Source of the DNA: CAYNNQ01 sp051748085
GTDB lineage: Bacteria > Desulfobacterota > Desulfovibrionia > Desulfovibrionales > Desulfonatronovibrionaceae
Length of the DNA stretch: 64,000 nucleotides
Reading direction: 5' to 3'
NCBI GenBank assembly: GCA_051748085.1
Contig: JBNJHA010000003.1
Coordinates: 1-64,000, forward strand
Part shown: piece after piece, positions 44,428 through 53,303 of the stretch
Position numbering within the stretch: position 1 is the first letter of the stretch
Layout: the number at the start of each line of letters is the position of its first letter
The notes under the pieces: model-generated
The model's input: the letters and a program-made list of their open reading frames with translations, nothing else
Databases searched by the model: none
What the model was told of the DNA's origin: nothing
Translations under genes and position numbers: made by a program

Positions 44428-45798
44428 ATGGCAGAAAAATTATTAATTGTGGACGATGAAGAGGATATCCGTCTCTCTTTGCGCGGTGTTCTTGAAGATG
44501 AAGGCTACACGATAGACGAGTCTCCGGACGGGGAAACAGCCCTGCAGAAAGTTGAGCGGGATACCGATGTGGTTTTTTTGGATATCTGGCTGCCCGGTAT
44601 GGACGGATTGCAGGTTCTGGAAAAATTGAAGTCGGATTATCCGGACAGTGTGGTGATTATGATCTCCGGGCACGGCAATATAGAAACCGCGGTGAAGGCG
44701 ATCAAAAATGGTGCGTTTGATTTTATTGAAAAGCCTTTGTCCCTGGAAAAGGTGCTGGTTTCTGTTGGAAAAGCCTTGGAATTCAGAAAGATTAAGTTGG
44801 AAAACAGAACTTTGCGCAATCAAATCAAGCATAAAGGCGTAACGGATATATCCGGAAAATCCGAAGTCGTCCAAAATCTAAGACAGGTTATTTCCCGGGT
44901 CGCTTCTGTTAATTCCTGGGTGCTGATTACCGGCGAGAATGGAACAGGCAAGGAAATCGTGGCCAGGGCAATACACGCCAACAGCAGACAGGCGGATAAG
45001 CCGATGATTGCGGTCAATTGCGCCGCCATTCCGGAAGAACTCATTGAATCGGAACTATTCGGCCATGAAAAAGGGGCTTTTACCGGCGCCAATGATTCCA
45101 GGCAGGGAAAATTTGAAAAAGCTGACGGAGGGATACTGTTTCTGGATGAAATCGGTGACATGAGCATGAAGACTCAGGCCAAGATATTGCGCATTCTGCA
45201 GGAGCAGAAATTTGAACGTGTCGGCGGTGGAAAAACGATTCATGTGGACGTTCGGGTTGTGGCCGCGACCAACAAAGATTTGGAAAAGGAGATTCAGGCC
45301 GGGCGCTTCAGAAAGGACTTGTATTTCCGGCTGAATGTATTCCCCATTCATGTTCCGCCATTGCGGGAACGCCTGTCGGATATTCCGGTGTTGCTGCGAG
45401 AATTTGTGGACGGATTTTCAAAGGAACATAATTTTAAGCCGCTGACTTTTTCCAGGGAAGCCATAAACTGGCTGCAGGAGCAGTCTTGGCCGGGCAATGT
45501 ACGGGAGCTCAAAAATTTTATTGAACGTTTATACATCTTATATCCGGGGCAGGAAATAAGCAAGGCAATGCTCGCGCCCGGAGAGCCGGACAATGAATCG
45601 TTTGCAGACTATGATGATGGGCAGAATATTTATTTTGGTAACGATTTTAAACAGGCCCGGGCTGAATTCGAAGCCGCTTATCTGCGGGATAAATTGGAAG
45701 AATTCGGGGGCAATATTTCCCGCATGGCCTCAGAGATAGGTTTAGAGAGGAGTTCACTGTATCGCAAACTCAAGGGATATGGGATAAAAACCGGCTGA
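44428..45798 (+). CDS. ntrX: NtrX-type sigma-54-dependent response regulator
   Basis: A 456-residue regulator: receiver domain (VDDEEDIRLSL, DIWLPGMDG, FIEKPLSL), AAA+ domain with Walker A GENGTGKEIVARAIH and an intact sigma-54 loop GAFTGA, and a Fis-type helix-turn-helix (ISRMASEIGLERSSLYRKL). The AAA+ and Fis parts are complete, so sigma-54 activation is likely even though some NtrX proteins work without it. The stop abuts pgeF, transcribed in the opposite direction. Confidence 0.92.
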   Translation: MAEKLLIVDDEEDIRLSLRGVLEDEGYTIDESPDGETALQKVERDTDVVFLDIWLPGMDGLQVLEKLKSDYPDSVVIMISGHGNIETAVKAIKNGAFDFIEKPLSLEKVLVSVGKALEFRKIKLENRTLRNQIKHKGVTDISGKSEVVQNLRQVISRVASVNSWVLITGENGTGKEIVARAIHANSRQADKPMIAVNCAAIPEELIESELFGHEKGAFTGANDSRQGKFEKADGGILFLDEIGDMSMKTQAKILRILQEQKFERVGGGKTIHVDVRVVAATNKDLEKEIQAGRFRKDLYFRLNVFPIHVPPLRERLSDIPVLLREFVDGFSKEHNFKPLTFSREAINWLQEQSWPGNVRELKNFIERLYILYPGQEISKAMLAPGEPDNESFADYDDGQNIYFGNDFKQARAEFEAAYLRDKLEEFGGNISRMASEIGLERSSLYRKLKGYGIKTG

Positions 45799-46494
45799 TC
45801 ATTGTTTGATCCAGATGATATTTTCCATGCGCCTGCGGTCTTTGTCCCGGCGATAGGAGAAGAAATGGCTGTTAAGGCACATTGTACAGAGATCCAGGCT
45901 GAAGATGTTTTTTGCCTGGACCCCGGCCTGCAGCAGCTGATCGTGCGTGAGGTGCCACAGGTTCATACATCCGGTGGGAGCATGGAAATAGCCGCGCATG
46001 GATCGGGGCCAATGCTCGTCGAAATCGTGAAAATGCGAGCAGCCGGGGCCAAGGCTCGGTCCGCGCACAACCATGAGGTCCCCGGGATTTAAATCGTAAA
46101 ACGCACAGAATTTTCGGATGCCGCTTTCCGGGAATCCGTCCCGGTTTCCTCTCCATCCGCAATGCAGGGCCAGGATATACTTGCCGCTTTTATGCGCGGC
46201 CAAGATCGGCTGGCAGTCCGCAGTCCTTATAATCAGACCCTCCCCGGCATTGGAAGTGCCCAACCCGTCCCCTTCTTTCATCCTGTCTTCTTCTGTAGGC
46301 TCAAAAAAGACAAATGTTCCATGCACCTGGCTGAGTTCTCTGCGCACGGCGAAATTTGTGGACCGGGATATAGCTGGATTTTTCCGGTTTTTTGTGTCTT
46401 TTTCGCCGCCATGTTCATGAATCGCGGTTCCAAAAGCGCAACCCACGTTCGGCAGACGGGGAAAAGAAAAAGGGATCATTTGGTTTGTGGGCAT
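45799..46494 (-). CDS. pgeF: peptidoglycan-editing/purine nucleoside phosphorylase-type protein PgeF (DUF152 laccase domain)
   Basis: A 231-residue protein of the multicopper-like DUF152/YfiH family. The zinc-binding residues are seen in QVHG, TADCQP and HCGWRG. In E. coli the homologue edits peptidoglycan; others act on purine nucleosides. The ATG is preceded by AAGGAGA. It abuts ntrX tail to tail. A repeat half copy lies 33 bp upstream and the 5-FCL gene follows in the same direction upstream. Confidence 0.88.
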   Translation of the reverse strand: MPTNQMIPFSFPRLPNVGCAFGTAIHEHGGEKDTKNRKNPAISRSTNFAVRRELSQVHGTFVFFEPTEEDRMKEGDGLGTSNAGEGLIIRTADCQPILAAHKSGKYILALHCGWRGNRDGFPESGIRKFCAFYDLNPGDLMVVRGPSLGPGCSHFHDFDEHWPRSMRGYFHAPTGCMNLWHLTHDQLLQAGVQAKNIFSLDLCTMCLNSHFFSYRRDKDRRRMENIIWIKQ

Positions 46495-46526
46495 TTAAAA
46501 ACGTCTCCTTGTTCAATAGAGCAGGT

Positions 46527-46553
46527 GTATTTGTTCACTGATTTTTTTGCCAG
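46527..46553 (+). repeat. left half of the palindromic repeat overlapping the 5-FCL 3' end
   Basis: GTATTTGTTCACTGATTTTT then TTGCC. On the minus strand it encodes the last residues of the 5-FCL protein and its stop codon. Confidence 0.6.
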
Positions 46554-47158
46554 TTTAAGCTTTTGGCCGGCGATTTATTACCGTTTGATGCGTTGTGGAT
46601 TTCCTTTTCCGTTACCACATAATTAACCGGCTGATCCCAGGGTTCGACCGGAAGTACGGGGAGAAGCTGGAAATGATAGGCGGCGCCCACAAGCATGCTG
46701 AAGTGAGCGCGGGTCAGAAAGCGGTCATAATATCCGCCGCCGAACCCCAGGCGATATCCCTGCCGGTCAAAGGCAACTCCAGGGAGAATAAAAACATTCA
46801 CCCCGGAGCAGTCAAAAGCGGATTGGTCCTGGGTACATGGCTCCTGTATTCCGAATTTGCCTTTTTGCAGGTCGTTTTTGTCCCGGACCGGGAAAAAGTC
46901 CATTTTTCCCGGTTCATTTTTCCGGCAACAGGGGAGAATCGGATGTGCTCCCAGATGGAGCAGGTATCGAAAAAGGATTCGGGTATCCACCTCGTTTTGC
47001 ATCGGCAGGTACATTCCGATAGATTCCCCGGGGCTGAACGCGGATAGCTTCAACAGGTTCCGGATTATTTTTCGGCTTTTTTCCCGTACTTCATTCCTGC
47101 TCATCCGTTGTCTGCGTTCTATCATTTTTTGGCGCAGAAGTTCTTTTTCCCGGGGCAA
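46535..47158 (-). CDS. 5-formyltetrahydrofolate cyclo-ligase (5-FCL)
   Basis: Converts 5-formyl-THF to methenyl-THF with ATP, recovering a stored folate form. The chain is 207 residues. Motifs are REKELLRQKM at the start, GMYLPMQNEVDT, LPGVAFDRQGYRLGFGGGYYDRF and a C-terminal PVEPWD. The start is read as TTG 47158 because GGAGG stands 9 bases upstream. An upstream in-frame TTG at 47191 lacks one. The last residues (WQKNQ and stop) come from a palindromic-repeat half copy. Confidence 0.88.
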   Translation of the reverse strand: MPREKELLRQKMIERRQRMSRNEVREKSRKIIRNLLKLSAFSPGESIGMYLPMQNEVDTRILFRYLLHLGAHPILPCCRKNEPGKMDFFPVRDKNDLQKGKFGIQEPCTQDQSAFDCSGVNVFILPGVAFDRQGYRLGFGGGYYDRFLTRAHFSMLVGAAYHFQLLPVLPVEPWDQPVNYVVTEKEIHNASNGNKSPAKSLNWQKNQ

Positions 47159-47238
47159 GGTGATTATCCTCCGCTTATTTTCGATCAACAAGTTCGCCCT
47201 GAAAGCGCGGCATAAAATTAATCAGGAGAACAGGATGC

Positions 47239-47420
47239 AAAAAAATCATGTCCTTGAGTCGAAGAAGCAAATCTGACAAATCCAGTGCATTTTGAGAACA
47301 CTCAAGGTTGCTTTTTCTGTTCCTGCCTCGGGAAACAATTTTGCAGGCACCTTTTGAATTCAAACCGGTTGGAAAATATTGTTTTTTGCCGATATAGCGG
47401 TTAGTCAACAAATATATAGA
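47239..47420 (-). ncRNA. candidate structured RNA upstream of 5-FCL (6S RNA position), unconfirmed
   Basis: On the minus strand, between CgeB-like and 5-FCL genes, CCTTGAGT pairs exactly with ACTCAAGG (47252-47259) about 40 bases away, followed 6 bases on by a run of seven T (47239-47245). A second hairpin, CCTGC with GCAGG, lies upstream near 47320-47345. In many proteobacteria 6S RNA (ssrS) is directly upstream of the ygfA (5-FCL) gene. I cannot confirm 6S conserved bulges, so this is a placeholder. The 78-codon frame here is rejected. Confidence 0.3.
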
Positions 47421-47524
47421 TTAAGGGCAAAAGACAAAGATTTCAACCCGGCATCGACAGGATGATCCGGGAGCTAGGTCCTGATCGGAAAAGACGGGTA
47501 TATCCAGAATAAGGAAGTCGGGAA

Positions 47525-48556
47525 ATGAAAATTTTGAATCTTGAAGGGCGGCATTTGGTTGCTTCCTGGAGAAAACAGGGACATGATGTCCTGTGCATCG
47601 GTCCGGACGAAGCGTGTGATGTTCATTTGGACCATGTCATATCCCTTAACCGTCTGTGGACGATTTTAAAAAAACATGATTTTTTCCCCGATCTCGTCTT
47701 TTGGAACGACAATTGCCGGCCTCCGTCGGTTATCGGATTCGAGACTCTGCCTTGTCCGTGCATAGGCTTTTCCATAGATCAATACTGCAATCCGTGGCAT
47801 GTCCCCTACAGCGCCGCTTTTGATCTTATACTCGTGGCCCAGAAGGATTATCTGGACCTGTTCAGCCGGGAGAGAATACAGCCCGAGGCGCAATGGTTCC
47901 CGCTGTTCTGCAATCCGCAACGGGACAGGGACGAAAATAAAATTCGGGATGTACCGGTCAGCTTTGTGGGTACCAAGGATCCCCCGCTTAACCCGGAAAG
48001 AAAACAATTTCTGGAGAATTTTCAAAAGAGTTTATCACTATTTTTGTATACCGGAAATTATGTGCCCGTATTTAATCGAAGCCGGATTGTTCTGAATCAG
48101 AGCGCGGTCGGAGAATTGAATTTCCGCATATTTCAAGCCGCGGCCTGCGGGGCGGCCGTATTGACCGAGGAATGCGGCAACGGTCTGCATGACCTTTTTG
48201 AGCCGAACAGGAATATATTTGTCTATCCCCGGGGAAATTTACGGGCGGCTGTCCAGGTATGCAAGCATCTGCTGGATGACTCGCAGACAGTTGCGCAGGT
48301 GGCCGAAGCGGGCAGGGAAATGGTGCTTCGGCGGCATTCGGCTTTTGTCCGGGCAAAGGAAGTGATTAGGTACTGCAACGGCATAAACAGGGAGAAAACT
48401 TTCAGGCGCCGGATCAAAAATATGATTGCTGTAAACCGGGAACTAGGCAAGGCTTTTATTTTTCTGGGAACCGACCGTAAGCTTTTGCTTCCGGAAAAAT
48501 ATCGCCGGTTTTATCTGGAGACAGCCCGGAGATACCAGGATGTTTTTCCCAAGTAA
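47525..48556 (+). CDS. CgeB-like glycosyltransferase
   Basis: A 343-residue GT-B-type protein resembling the CgeB/YkvP spore-maturation glycosyltransferase family. The C-terminal donor-binding half has LNFRIFQAAACGAAVLTEECGNGLHDLF, a typical retaining GT1-like segment. The N-terminal half holds CIGFSIDQYCNPWHVPYSAAFDLILVAQ. Substrate unknown, possibly surface polysaccharide or flagellin. No clear operon partner. Confidence 0.75.
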   Translation: MKILNLEGRHLVASWRKQGHDVLCIGPDEACDVHLDHVISLNRLWTILKKHDFFPDLVFWNDNCRPPSVIGFETLPCPCIGFSIDQYCNPWHVPYSAAFDLILVAQKDYLDLFSRERIQPEAQWFPLFCNPQRDRDENKIRDVPVSFVGTKDPPLNPERKQFLENFQKSLSLFLYTGNYVPVFNRSRIVLNQSAVGELNFRIFQAAACGAAVLTEECGNGLHDLFEPNRNIFVYPRGNLRAAVQVCKHLLDDSQTVAQVAEAGREMVLRRHSAFVRAKEVIRYCNGINREKTFRRRIKNMIAVNRELGKAFIFLGTDRKLLLPEKYRRFYLETARRYQDVFPK

Positions 48557-48590
48557 TGAAGTAATTGTGCAGCAGAATTTTTGTTGGCTC

Positions 48591-48620
48591 GTATCTGTTC
48601 AACAAATTTCTTGCTCTGCC
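48591..48620 (+). repeat. left half of the palindromic repeat
   Basis: GTATCTGTTCAACAAATTTC then TTGCTCTGCC, after the CgeB-like gene stop. Confidence 0.55.
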
Positions 48621-48733
48621 TGATTTCGGCCTGTGGCCCGGGAATGGGGAGGCACGCCTTATTCGATGTTGACAAAGCGCCTTGAATAAATCAGGTATTT
48701 GGAGTTTTTAATATTTACAGCGGAGAGAGCGGA

Positions 48734-48901
48734 ATGAATAAAAAAGACGCAGTTGTTCGGGGGATAATAATGGGCGGTTCAATCGGTCTGATTGCCGGCT
48801 GGTTTGGAATGAATCCATCACGGGCCTTGGCCCTCGGCTTAATATGTGGACTTTTGGCGGGCGTGACCAAGGCCTTTGTAGACAAAAAAAGGGATCAATA
48901 G
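48734..48901 (+). CDS. 55-residue small membrane protein
   Basis: An ATG at 48734 opens a 55-codon frame: a charged start (MNKKDAVVRG), a long hydrophobic body with many Gly and Ala (IIMGGSIGLIAGWF, then LALGLICGLLAGVTKAF) and a charged end (VDKKRDQ). Two short helices are likely. The stop overlaps the uvrA stop by 7 bp on the opposite strand. GAGAGCGG precedes the ATG. A weak TTGACA lies at 48669-48674. Function unknown. Confidence 0.65.
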   Translation: MNKKDAVVRGIIMGGSIGLIAGWFGMNPSRALALGLICGLLAGVTKAFVDKKRDQ

Positions 48902-51642
48902 TTGTCCAGGAATTTTCCGGTAACAGAATTCGGATTGTTTTTTATCTGTTCGGGCGATCCTTCAGCAACTATTTCCCCACCGTATTCTCCCCCGCCTGGG
49001 CCTAGATCCAGTATGTAATCAGCGCTGAAGACCACATCCAGGTTGTGTTCGATGACCACTACCGTGGCCCCTTTATCCACGAGCTGGTTCAGTACCTGAA
49101 TAAGTTTGCCCACTTCATGCATGTGCAGGCCTGTGGTCGGTTCGTCCAATATGTATATCGCTCCGGGCAGGCTTCTTTTGCCGAGTTCCCGCGATATTTT
49201 TATCCGTTGCGCCTCGCCGCCGGACAGGGTTGTCGCCGGCTGTCCGAGTTTCAGATATTCCAGTCCGACCTGTTTCAGGATGTCAAGTCTTCGTTTTAAT
49301 AATGGATATTTATCAAAAAAATCGGATGCCTGGCGGACTGTCATGTCCAGGACCCGGGAAATATTTTTTCCTTTGTATTCAATTTCCAGTGTCTCGCGAT
49401 TATATCGTTTCCCCTTGCAGACTTCACAGGTGACGAACACATCGGGCAGGAAATGCATCTCCACCCGTATCTGACCGTCGCCGCCACAGGCTTCGCATCG
49501 ACCGCCGCGGACGTTAAAACTGAATCTCCCCGGTTTGTATCCCCTTTTTCGGGCTTCTTTGGTTCCGGCGAAAATTTTTCTTATCTCATCAAATATCTTG
49601 GTATATGTAGCCGGATTTGAACGGGGAGTTCTGCCGATTGGACTTTGGTCGATGGAAATGACTTTTTCGATTTGCTCAGTTCCCTGTATGTCGGCTATAA
49701 GTCCTGGATCGTCGACACGAATTCCCTGTTTTAAAGCTAAATGTTTGTACAGGGAGTCAACAATAAGTGAGCTTTTGCCGGATCCGGAAACGCCGGTTAC
49801 CACGGTCAGGCATTGCAGAGGGATGCGGCAGTTGATGTTTTTCAGGTTATTGGTACGGACCTGTTTTAATCTCAAAAAATCGGATGCTTTTCTACGCGCT
49901 TTTGGTCTTGGTATGCTGAGCTCGCCTCGTAAATATTTTCCGGTAAGAGAATCAGCCTTGTTTTTAAGACCTCCGACATCTCCGGAATACATTATTTCTC
50001 CGCCCAGGGCGCCGGAGCCCGGACCCAGTTCCAGAACATGATCGGCGCTGAGTATCGTGTCCTGGTCGTGCTCAACCACGAGAACGGTGTTCCCCCGTTC
50101 GCGAAGGCTGCTAAGGGCTTCCAGCAGACGATGGTTGTCCCTGGGATGCAGTCCGATGCTCGGTTCATCAAGCACATAGGTCACTCCAACCAACCCTGAT
50201 CCCAACTGTCCCGCCAGTCTGATTCTCTGGGCCTCGCCTCCGGAAAGTGTGGCCATGTTCCGGGCCAGATTGAGATAATCCAGTCCGACACGGGATAGAA
50301 ATTTCAAACGATGTTTGAGTTCGGTAACAAGCGGTGCCGCTATCGTGGATGAAAAGCCGGAAAATTTCAATGTCGATACCCAGTTCAGGGCTTTGTCCAC
50401 GGACATGTTCACAAAATTAAAAATGTTTACATCCTGAACATATACAGCCAGGGCCTCCGGTTTCAGGCGCGCTCCCTTGCATTCAGGGCAAGGTCTGCTC
50501 TGGCGGAATCTGGATAACTCATCCCTCCAGGCGAACCCTATTTCAAATCCCTGTTTGAGGATATGTACAATACCTTCCCAAGCGAGTTCCCCGTCCCCGT
50601 AAAACAAAGCATCATGGGCCGTGGAAGAAAATTCGCGCAATGGTGTATCTAATTCAAAATTATATTTTTGCGCGAGCGGTTTCAGGCGGGGCAGAAACTT
50701 TTGCAGCGTTCCTTTTTTTTTCAGGGGTATGATTGCTCCCTGTTCCAGGCTTAATCCCTTGTTCGGGGCTATAAGCCGGGGATCGAAATACTCTACGCTG
50801 CCAATGCCGGAGCAATATGGGCAGGCGCCCTGGGGACTGTTGAAAGAAAAAAGCTGTGGTTCGGGCCTGGGCATGGAAAGGTTGCATTCGGGGCATACGG
50901 CAGCTGTGCTTAGGAAAAATTCTTCTCCGTCCACTATTTTGATTTTCAGTTTTTCATCCCCCAGGGACAGGGCCAGTTCAACAGAATCAGCCAGGCGTTT
51001 GCGGATTTTTTCTTTTATTATCAGCCTGTCGATGACCAGATCAATGTTGTGCTTTTTCTTTGGATTGAGTGCGGGTATTGACTCCAGGGAGAATATCTCT
51101 CCATCTATACGGACGCGGACAAACCCCTGGGCTTTGAATCTTTTTAAAAGTTCTTTATGCGCTCCCTTTTTGTTTTCGGTTATCGGAGCAAGGAGCATGA
51201 ATTTGGTGCCTTCTTTTATTTCCAGAATACGCTCGATTATCTGATCCTGGGTTTGGGCCTGGACCGGAAGCCGGCAGTTCGGACAAAAAGGAGTCCCCAG
51301 CCGGGCGAAGAAGACCCGCAGAAAGTCGTAGATTTCAGTGACGGTACCCACGGTTGAGCGGGGATTTTTGGCGATGGTCTGCTGTTCCAGGGAAATGGCC
51401 GGGGACAAACCCTGTATGCTTTCCACCTTGGGCTTGTCCATTTGCGGTAAAAATTGCCGGGCATAGGCGGAGAGTGATTCCACATATCTGCGTTGACCTT
51501 CGGCATAAACAATGTCAAAGGCCAGGGTTGATTTTCCGGAACCCGACGGGCCGCAGACAACCACCAGTTGATTGCGGGGCAGGTCAATGCTGATATCTTT
51601 CAGATTGTGGTGCCTGGCGCCCTTTATCTGGATTATTTCCAT
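48895..51642 (-). CDS. uvrA: excinuclease ABC subunit A UvrA
   Basis: The damage-recognition ATPase of nucleotide excision repair. The 915-residue protein begins MEIIQIKGARHHNLKDISID and has two ABC units: first Walker A CGPSGSGKST, second GVSGSGKSSL, with signature LSGGEAQRI in each and the zinc motifs CPECNLSMP, CPECKGARL and CEACGGDGQI. The start at 51642 is 1 base after the PAS kinase stop, so the two are probably translated together. A longer frame to 51720 is rejected. The 3' end overlaps a small membrane gene. Confidence 0.95.
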   Translation of the reverse strand: MEIIQIKGARHHNLKDISIDLPRNQLVVVCGPSGSGKSTLAFDIVYAEGQRRYVESLSAYARQFLPQMDKPKVESIQGLSPAISLEQQTIAKNPRSTVGTVTEIYDFLRVFFARLGTPFCPNCRLPVQAQTQDQIIERILEIKEGTKFMLLAPITENKKGAHKELLKRFKAQGFVRVRIDGEIFSLESIPALNPKKKHNIDLVIDRLIIKEKIRKRLADSVELALSLGDEKLKIKIVDGEEFFLSTAAVCPECNLSMPRPEPQLFSFNSPQGACPYCSGIGSVEYFDPRLIAPNKGLSLEQGAIIPLKKKGTLQKFLPRLKPLAQKYNFELDTPLREFSSTAHDALFYGDGELAWEGIVHILKQGFEIGFAWRDELSRFRQSRPCPECKGARLKPEALAVYVQDVNIFNFVNMSVDKALNWVSTLKFSGFSSTIAAPLVTELKHRLKFLSRVGLDYLNLARNMATLSGGEAQRIRLAGQLGSGLVGVTYVLDEPSIGLHPRDNHRLLEALSSLRERGNTVLVVEHDQDTILSADHVLELGPGSGALGGEIMYSGDVGGLKNKADSLTGKYLRGELSIPRPKARRKASDFLRLKQVRTNNLKNINCRIPLQCLTVVTGVSGSGKSSLIVDSLYKHLALKQGIRVDDPGLIADIQGTEQIEKVISIDQSPIGRTPRSNPATYTKIFDEIRKIFAGTKEARKRGYKPGRFSFNVRGGRCEACGGDGQIRVEMHFLPDVFVTCEVCKGKRYNRETLEIEYKGKNISRVLDMTVRQASDFFDKYPLLKRRLDILKQVGLEYLKLGQPATTLSGGEAQRIKISRELGKRSLPGAIYILDEPTTGLHMHEVGKLIQVLNQLVDKGATVVVIEHNLDVVFSADYILDLGPGGGEYGGEIVAEGSPEQIKNNPNSVTGKFLDNY

Positions 51643-51643
51643 C

Positions 51644-52822
51644 TCAAGCGCTTTCCAGATTTTGTCCGAGTTGCAAATAGAAGGTCGTGCCCTGTTCAGG
51701 CGAGGATTCGAACCAGACATGGCCTTTTAAATATTCCCGGGAAAAAAGTCGAATGCTGTAAGTCCCGAGCCCCCGACCGCTGCCCTTGGTTGAAAATGAC
51801 CTCTTGAATATTTGCGATTTGGCCTTTTCATTCATCGCCGCGTTGTTGTGCACGTAAAAAACAATGTTTTTGTCGTGTTGTTCAGCCCCGATGCTTACAG
51901 TCTGGCCCTGTTTCGAGGCCTCCAATGCATTTTTCAGCATGTTTCCAAGTATGCGGGAAAGTATTTTCGGATCGGTTTGAAGGTGCAGTGCCGGGTCTGT
52001 GGGTAAAATTTTTATTTCTTTGTTTTCAGCCACTAAGTGCCCGGAATATAAGTTATGAACATCTTTGAGTGTTTCCAGTGCGTTTATTGTCTGCATGTGC
52101 AGTTCCAGGGCATTTTTTTCAGCGGCCATAAGGTCTTTTTGACTTTGAATCTGTTCAATTATGGATTCACATTGCTTTAAGGCCATGTCAGACATTTCCT
52201 TGTTTTCGCCCTCGGTTTCCTGGGCCAGGATTTGCATTATCCCGTAAATTCCGCCAATGCTGTTTAAAATATCGTGAAAAAAGACGCGTTCCAGTATTTC
52301 CCTGCGTTTCTGGTGACTTATGTCTGTGAGATGGAAGGTCGAAAAACGGCTGCCGTTAATAGTCAGTGGAGTGGTATTGATGCGCAGATCAAGCGCTTCC
52401 GTGCTGCCGTCTTTTTTACGCAGTATGCGGCATTCCTGGAGATCCTTGTCCCCAGCCAGGCTGTTTAGGATGGCGTTGACCGCCCCGCAATATCGGCAGA
52501 ATTTCGTTGTTCCGCAACCCAGATTGCTGTTCAGGGCGTGTACGCAACCCAGTATTTCTCCCGGGCGACTTCCGAGAAGCTCCTCTAAACTTTTGCCGGT
52601 GATTTCGGCCAGGGCTGAATTGGCGAAAACAAGCTGGCGCTTGTCATTTAAAATAAGCAGGATGTCCGGTACCGCATCCAAAACGGAAGAGGCCCGGGCG
52701 GAAGAAAGAAACAAGTCTTTTTGTTTTTTTATTTTTTCAAGGTTGTCGGTTTCAGCGGAAGCAAAATAAGTCTCTTCCTGCATCGGTTCAGTATCTTGGA
52801 GTTGGTGGTCTTTAATATTCAT
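51644..52822 (-). CDS. cytoplasmic PAS histidine kinase with Cys/His cluster
   Basis: A 392-residue kinase without transmembrane segments. A PAS domain (residues about 45-165) carries Cys93, His95, Cys103, Cys109 and Cys112, a cluster that may bind a metal, iron-sulfur centre or sense redox. The H-box reads FFHDILNSIGG (His183), then NMLKNALEAS and SGRGLGTYSIRL complete HATPase. No partner regulator is adjacent. It precedes uvrA with a 1-base gap. The PAS-Cys arrangement is known in Desulfobacterota kinases, but the ligand is undetermined. Confidence 0.85.
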   Translation of the reverse strand: MNIKDHQLQDTEPMQEETYFASAETDNLEKIKKQKDLFLSSARASSVLDAVPDILLILNDKRQLVFANSALAEITGKSLEELLGSRPGEILGCVHALNSNLGCGTTKFCRYCGAVNAILNSLAGDKDLQECRILRKKDGSTEALDLRINTTPLTINGSRFSTFHLTDISHQKRREILERVFFHDILNSIGGIYGIMQILAQETEGENKEMSDMALKQCESIIEQIQSQKDLMAAEKNALELHMQTINALETLKDVHNLYSGHLVAENKEIKILPTDPALHLQTDPKILSRILGNMLKNALEASKQGQTVSIGAEQHDKNIVFYVHNNAAMNEKAKSQIFKRSFSTKGSGRGLGTYSIRLFSREYLKGHVWFESSPEQGTTFYLQLGQNLESA

Positions 52823-52892
52823 TGTCTTTTTGTCAGGTTTAGATTTTAAAACAATTGTTCCCTAGGTTTTTAGGCCCTTCAACGACCGGTGA

Positions 52893-52917
52893 ACTTTTTA
52901 ATGTAGTGAATAGTTAC
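52893..52917 (+). repeat. right half of the palindromic repeat
   Basis: ACTTTTTAATGTAGTGAATA then GTTAC, closely matching the right half of 27047-27085. It lies in the 480-bp region 52823-53303 between the PAS kinase and hypF, which otherwise holds only the decayed element at 53140-53259. Confidence 0.6.
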
Positions 52918-53139
52918 AAATGGACAGTAAAAAATTTTAGGCTTAATTGTTGCGAGATGCAAGCATGAGTTGTCTGGTCTTTATCCGGACCGGAAATTGA
53001 TTTAAACTTACGAGTGTATTTTATTAGGCGCGGAGCATACGGACAAGGGAACCGTACCGAGGTTGTTGGTTTTGTCATGTCTTAGGGCTGGTTGACCGAC
53101 CTGTGTTTACAGTTTATTTTTTATACTTTGTGTGAGCAT

Positions 53140-53259
53140 GGCCATAATCGGTTCCCCCTCCCCCCCCTTTTTGGCGAGGGCAGGAAAACATGCGAATCTT
53201 TCGTCAGGGGCATCATAAAGGATCATTTGAATAAAATTTACATGCAACATCGGGAAGTC
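53140..53259 (+). mobile_element. decayed copy B of the 303-bp element (right part only)
   Basis: About 120 bp matching the right part of copies A and C from the C-rich stretch through GGCGAGGGCAGGAAAA to CATCGGGAAGTC at 53248-53259. It is more diverged than A and C and its left end is not recognisable. It ends 44 bp before the hypF start. Confidence 0.6.
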
Positions 53260-53303
53260 AGAATATTCCGGATGTAAATTGTATAAAAGGGCTTAAGAAG
53301 ATA

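Noticed and set aside
47175..47411. 78-codon minus-strand frame upstream of 5-FCL
   Set aside because: Crosses the candidate RNA hairpins, has no ribosome-binding site, and ends inside the 5-FCL leader.
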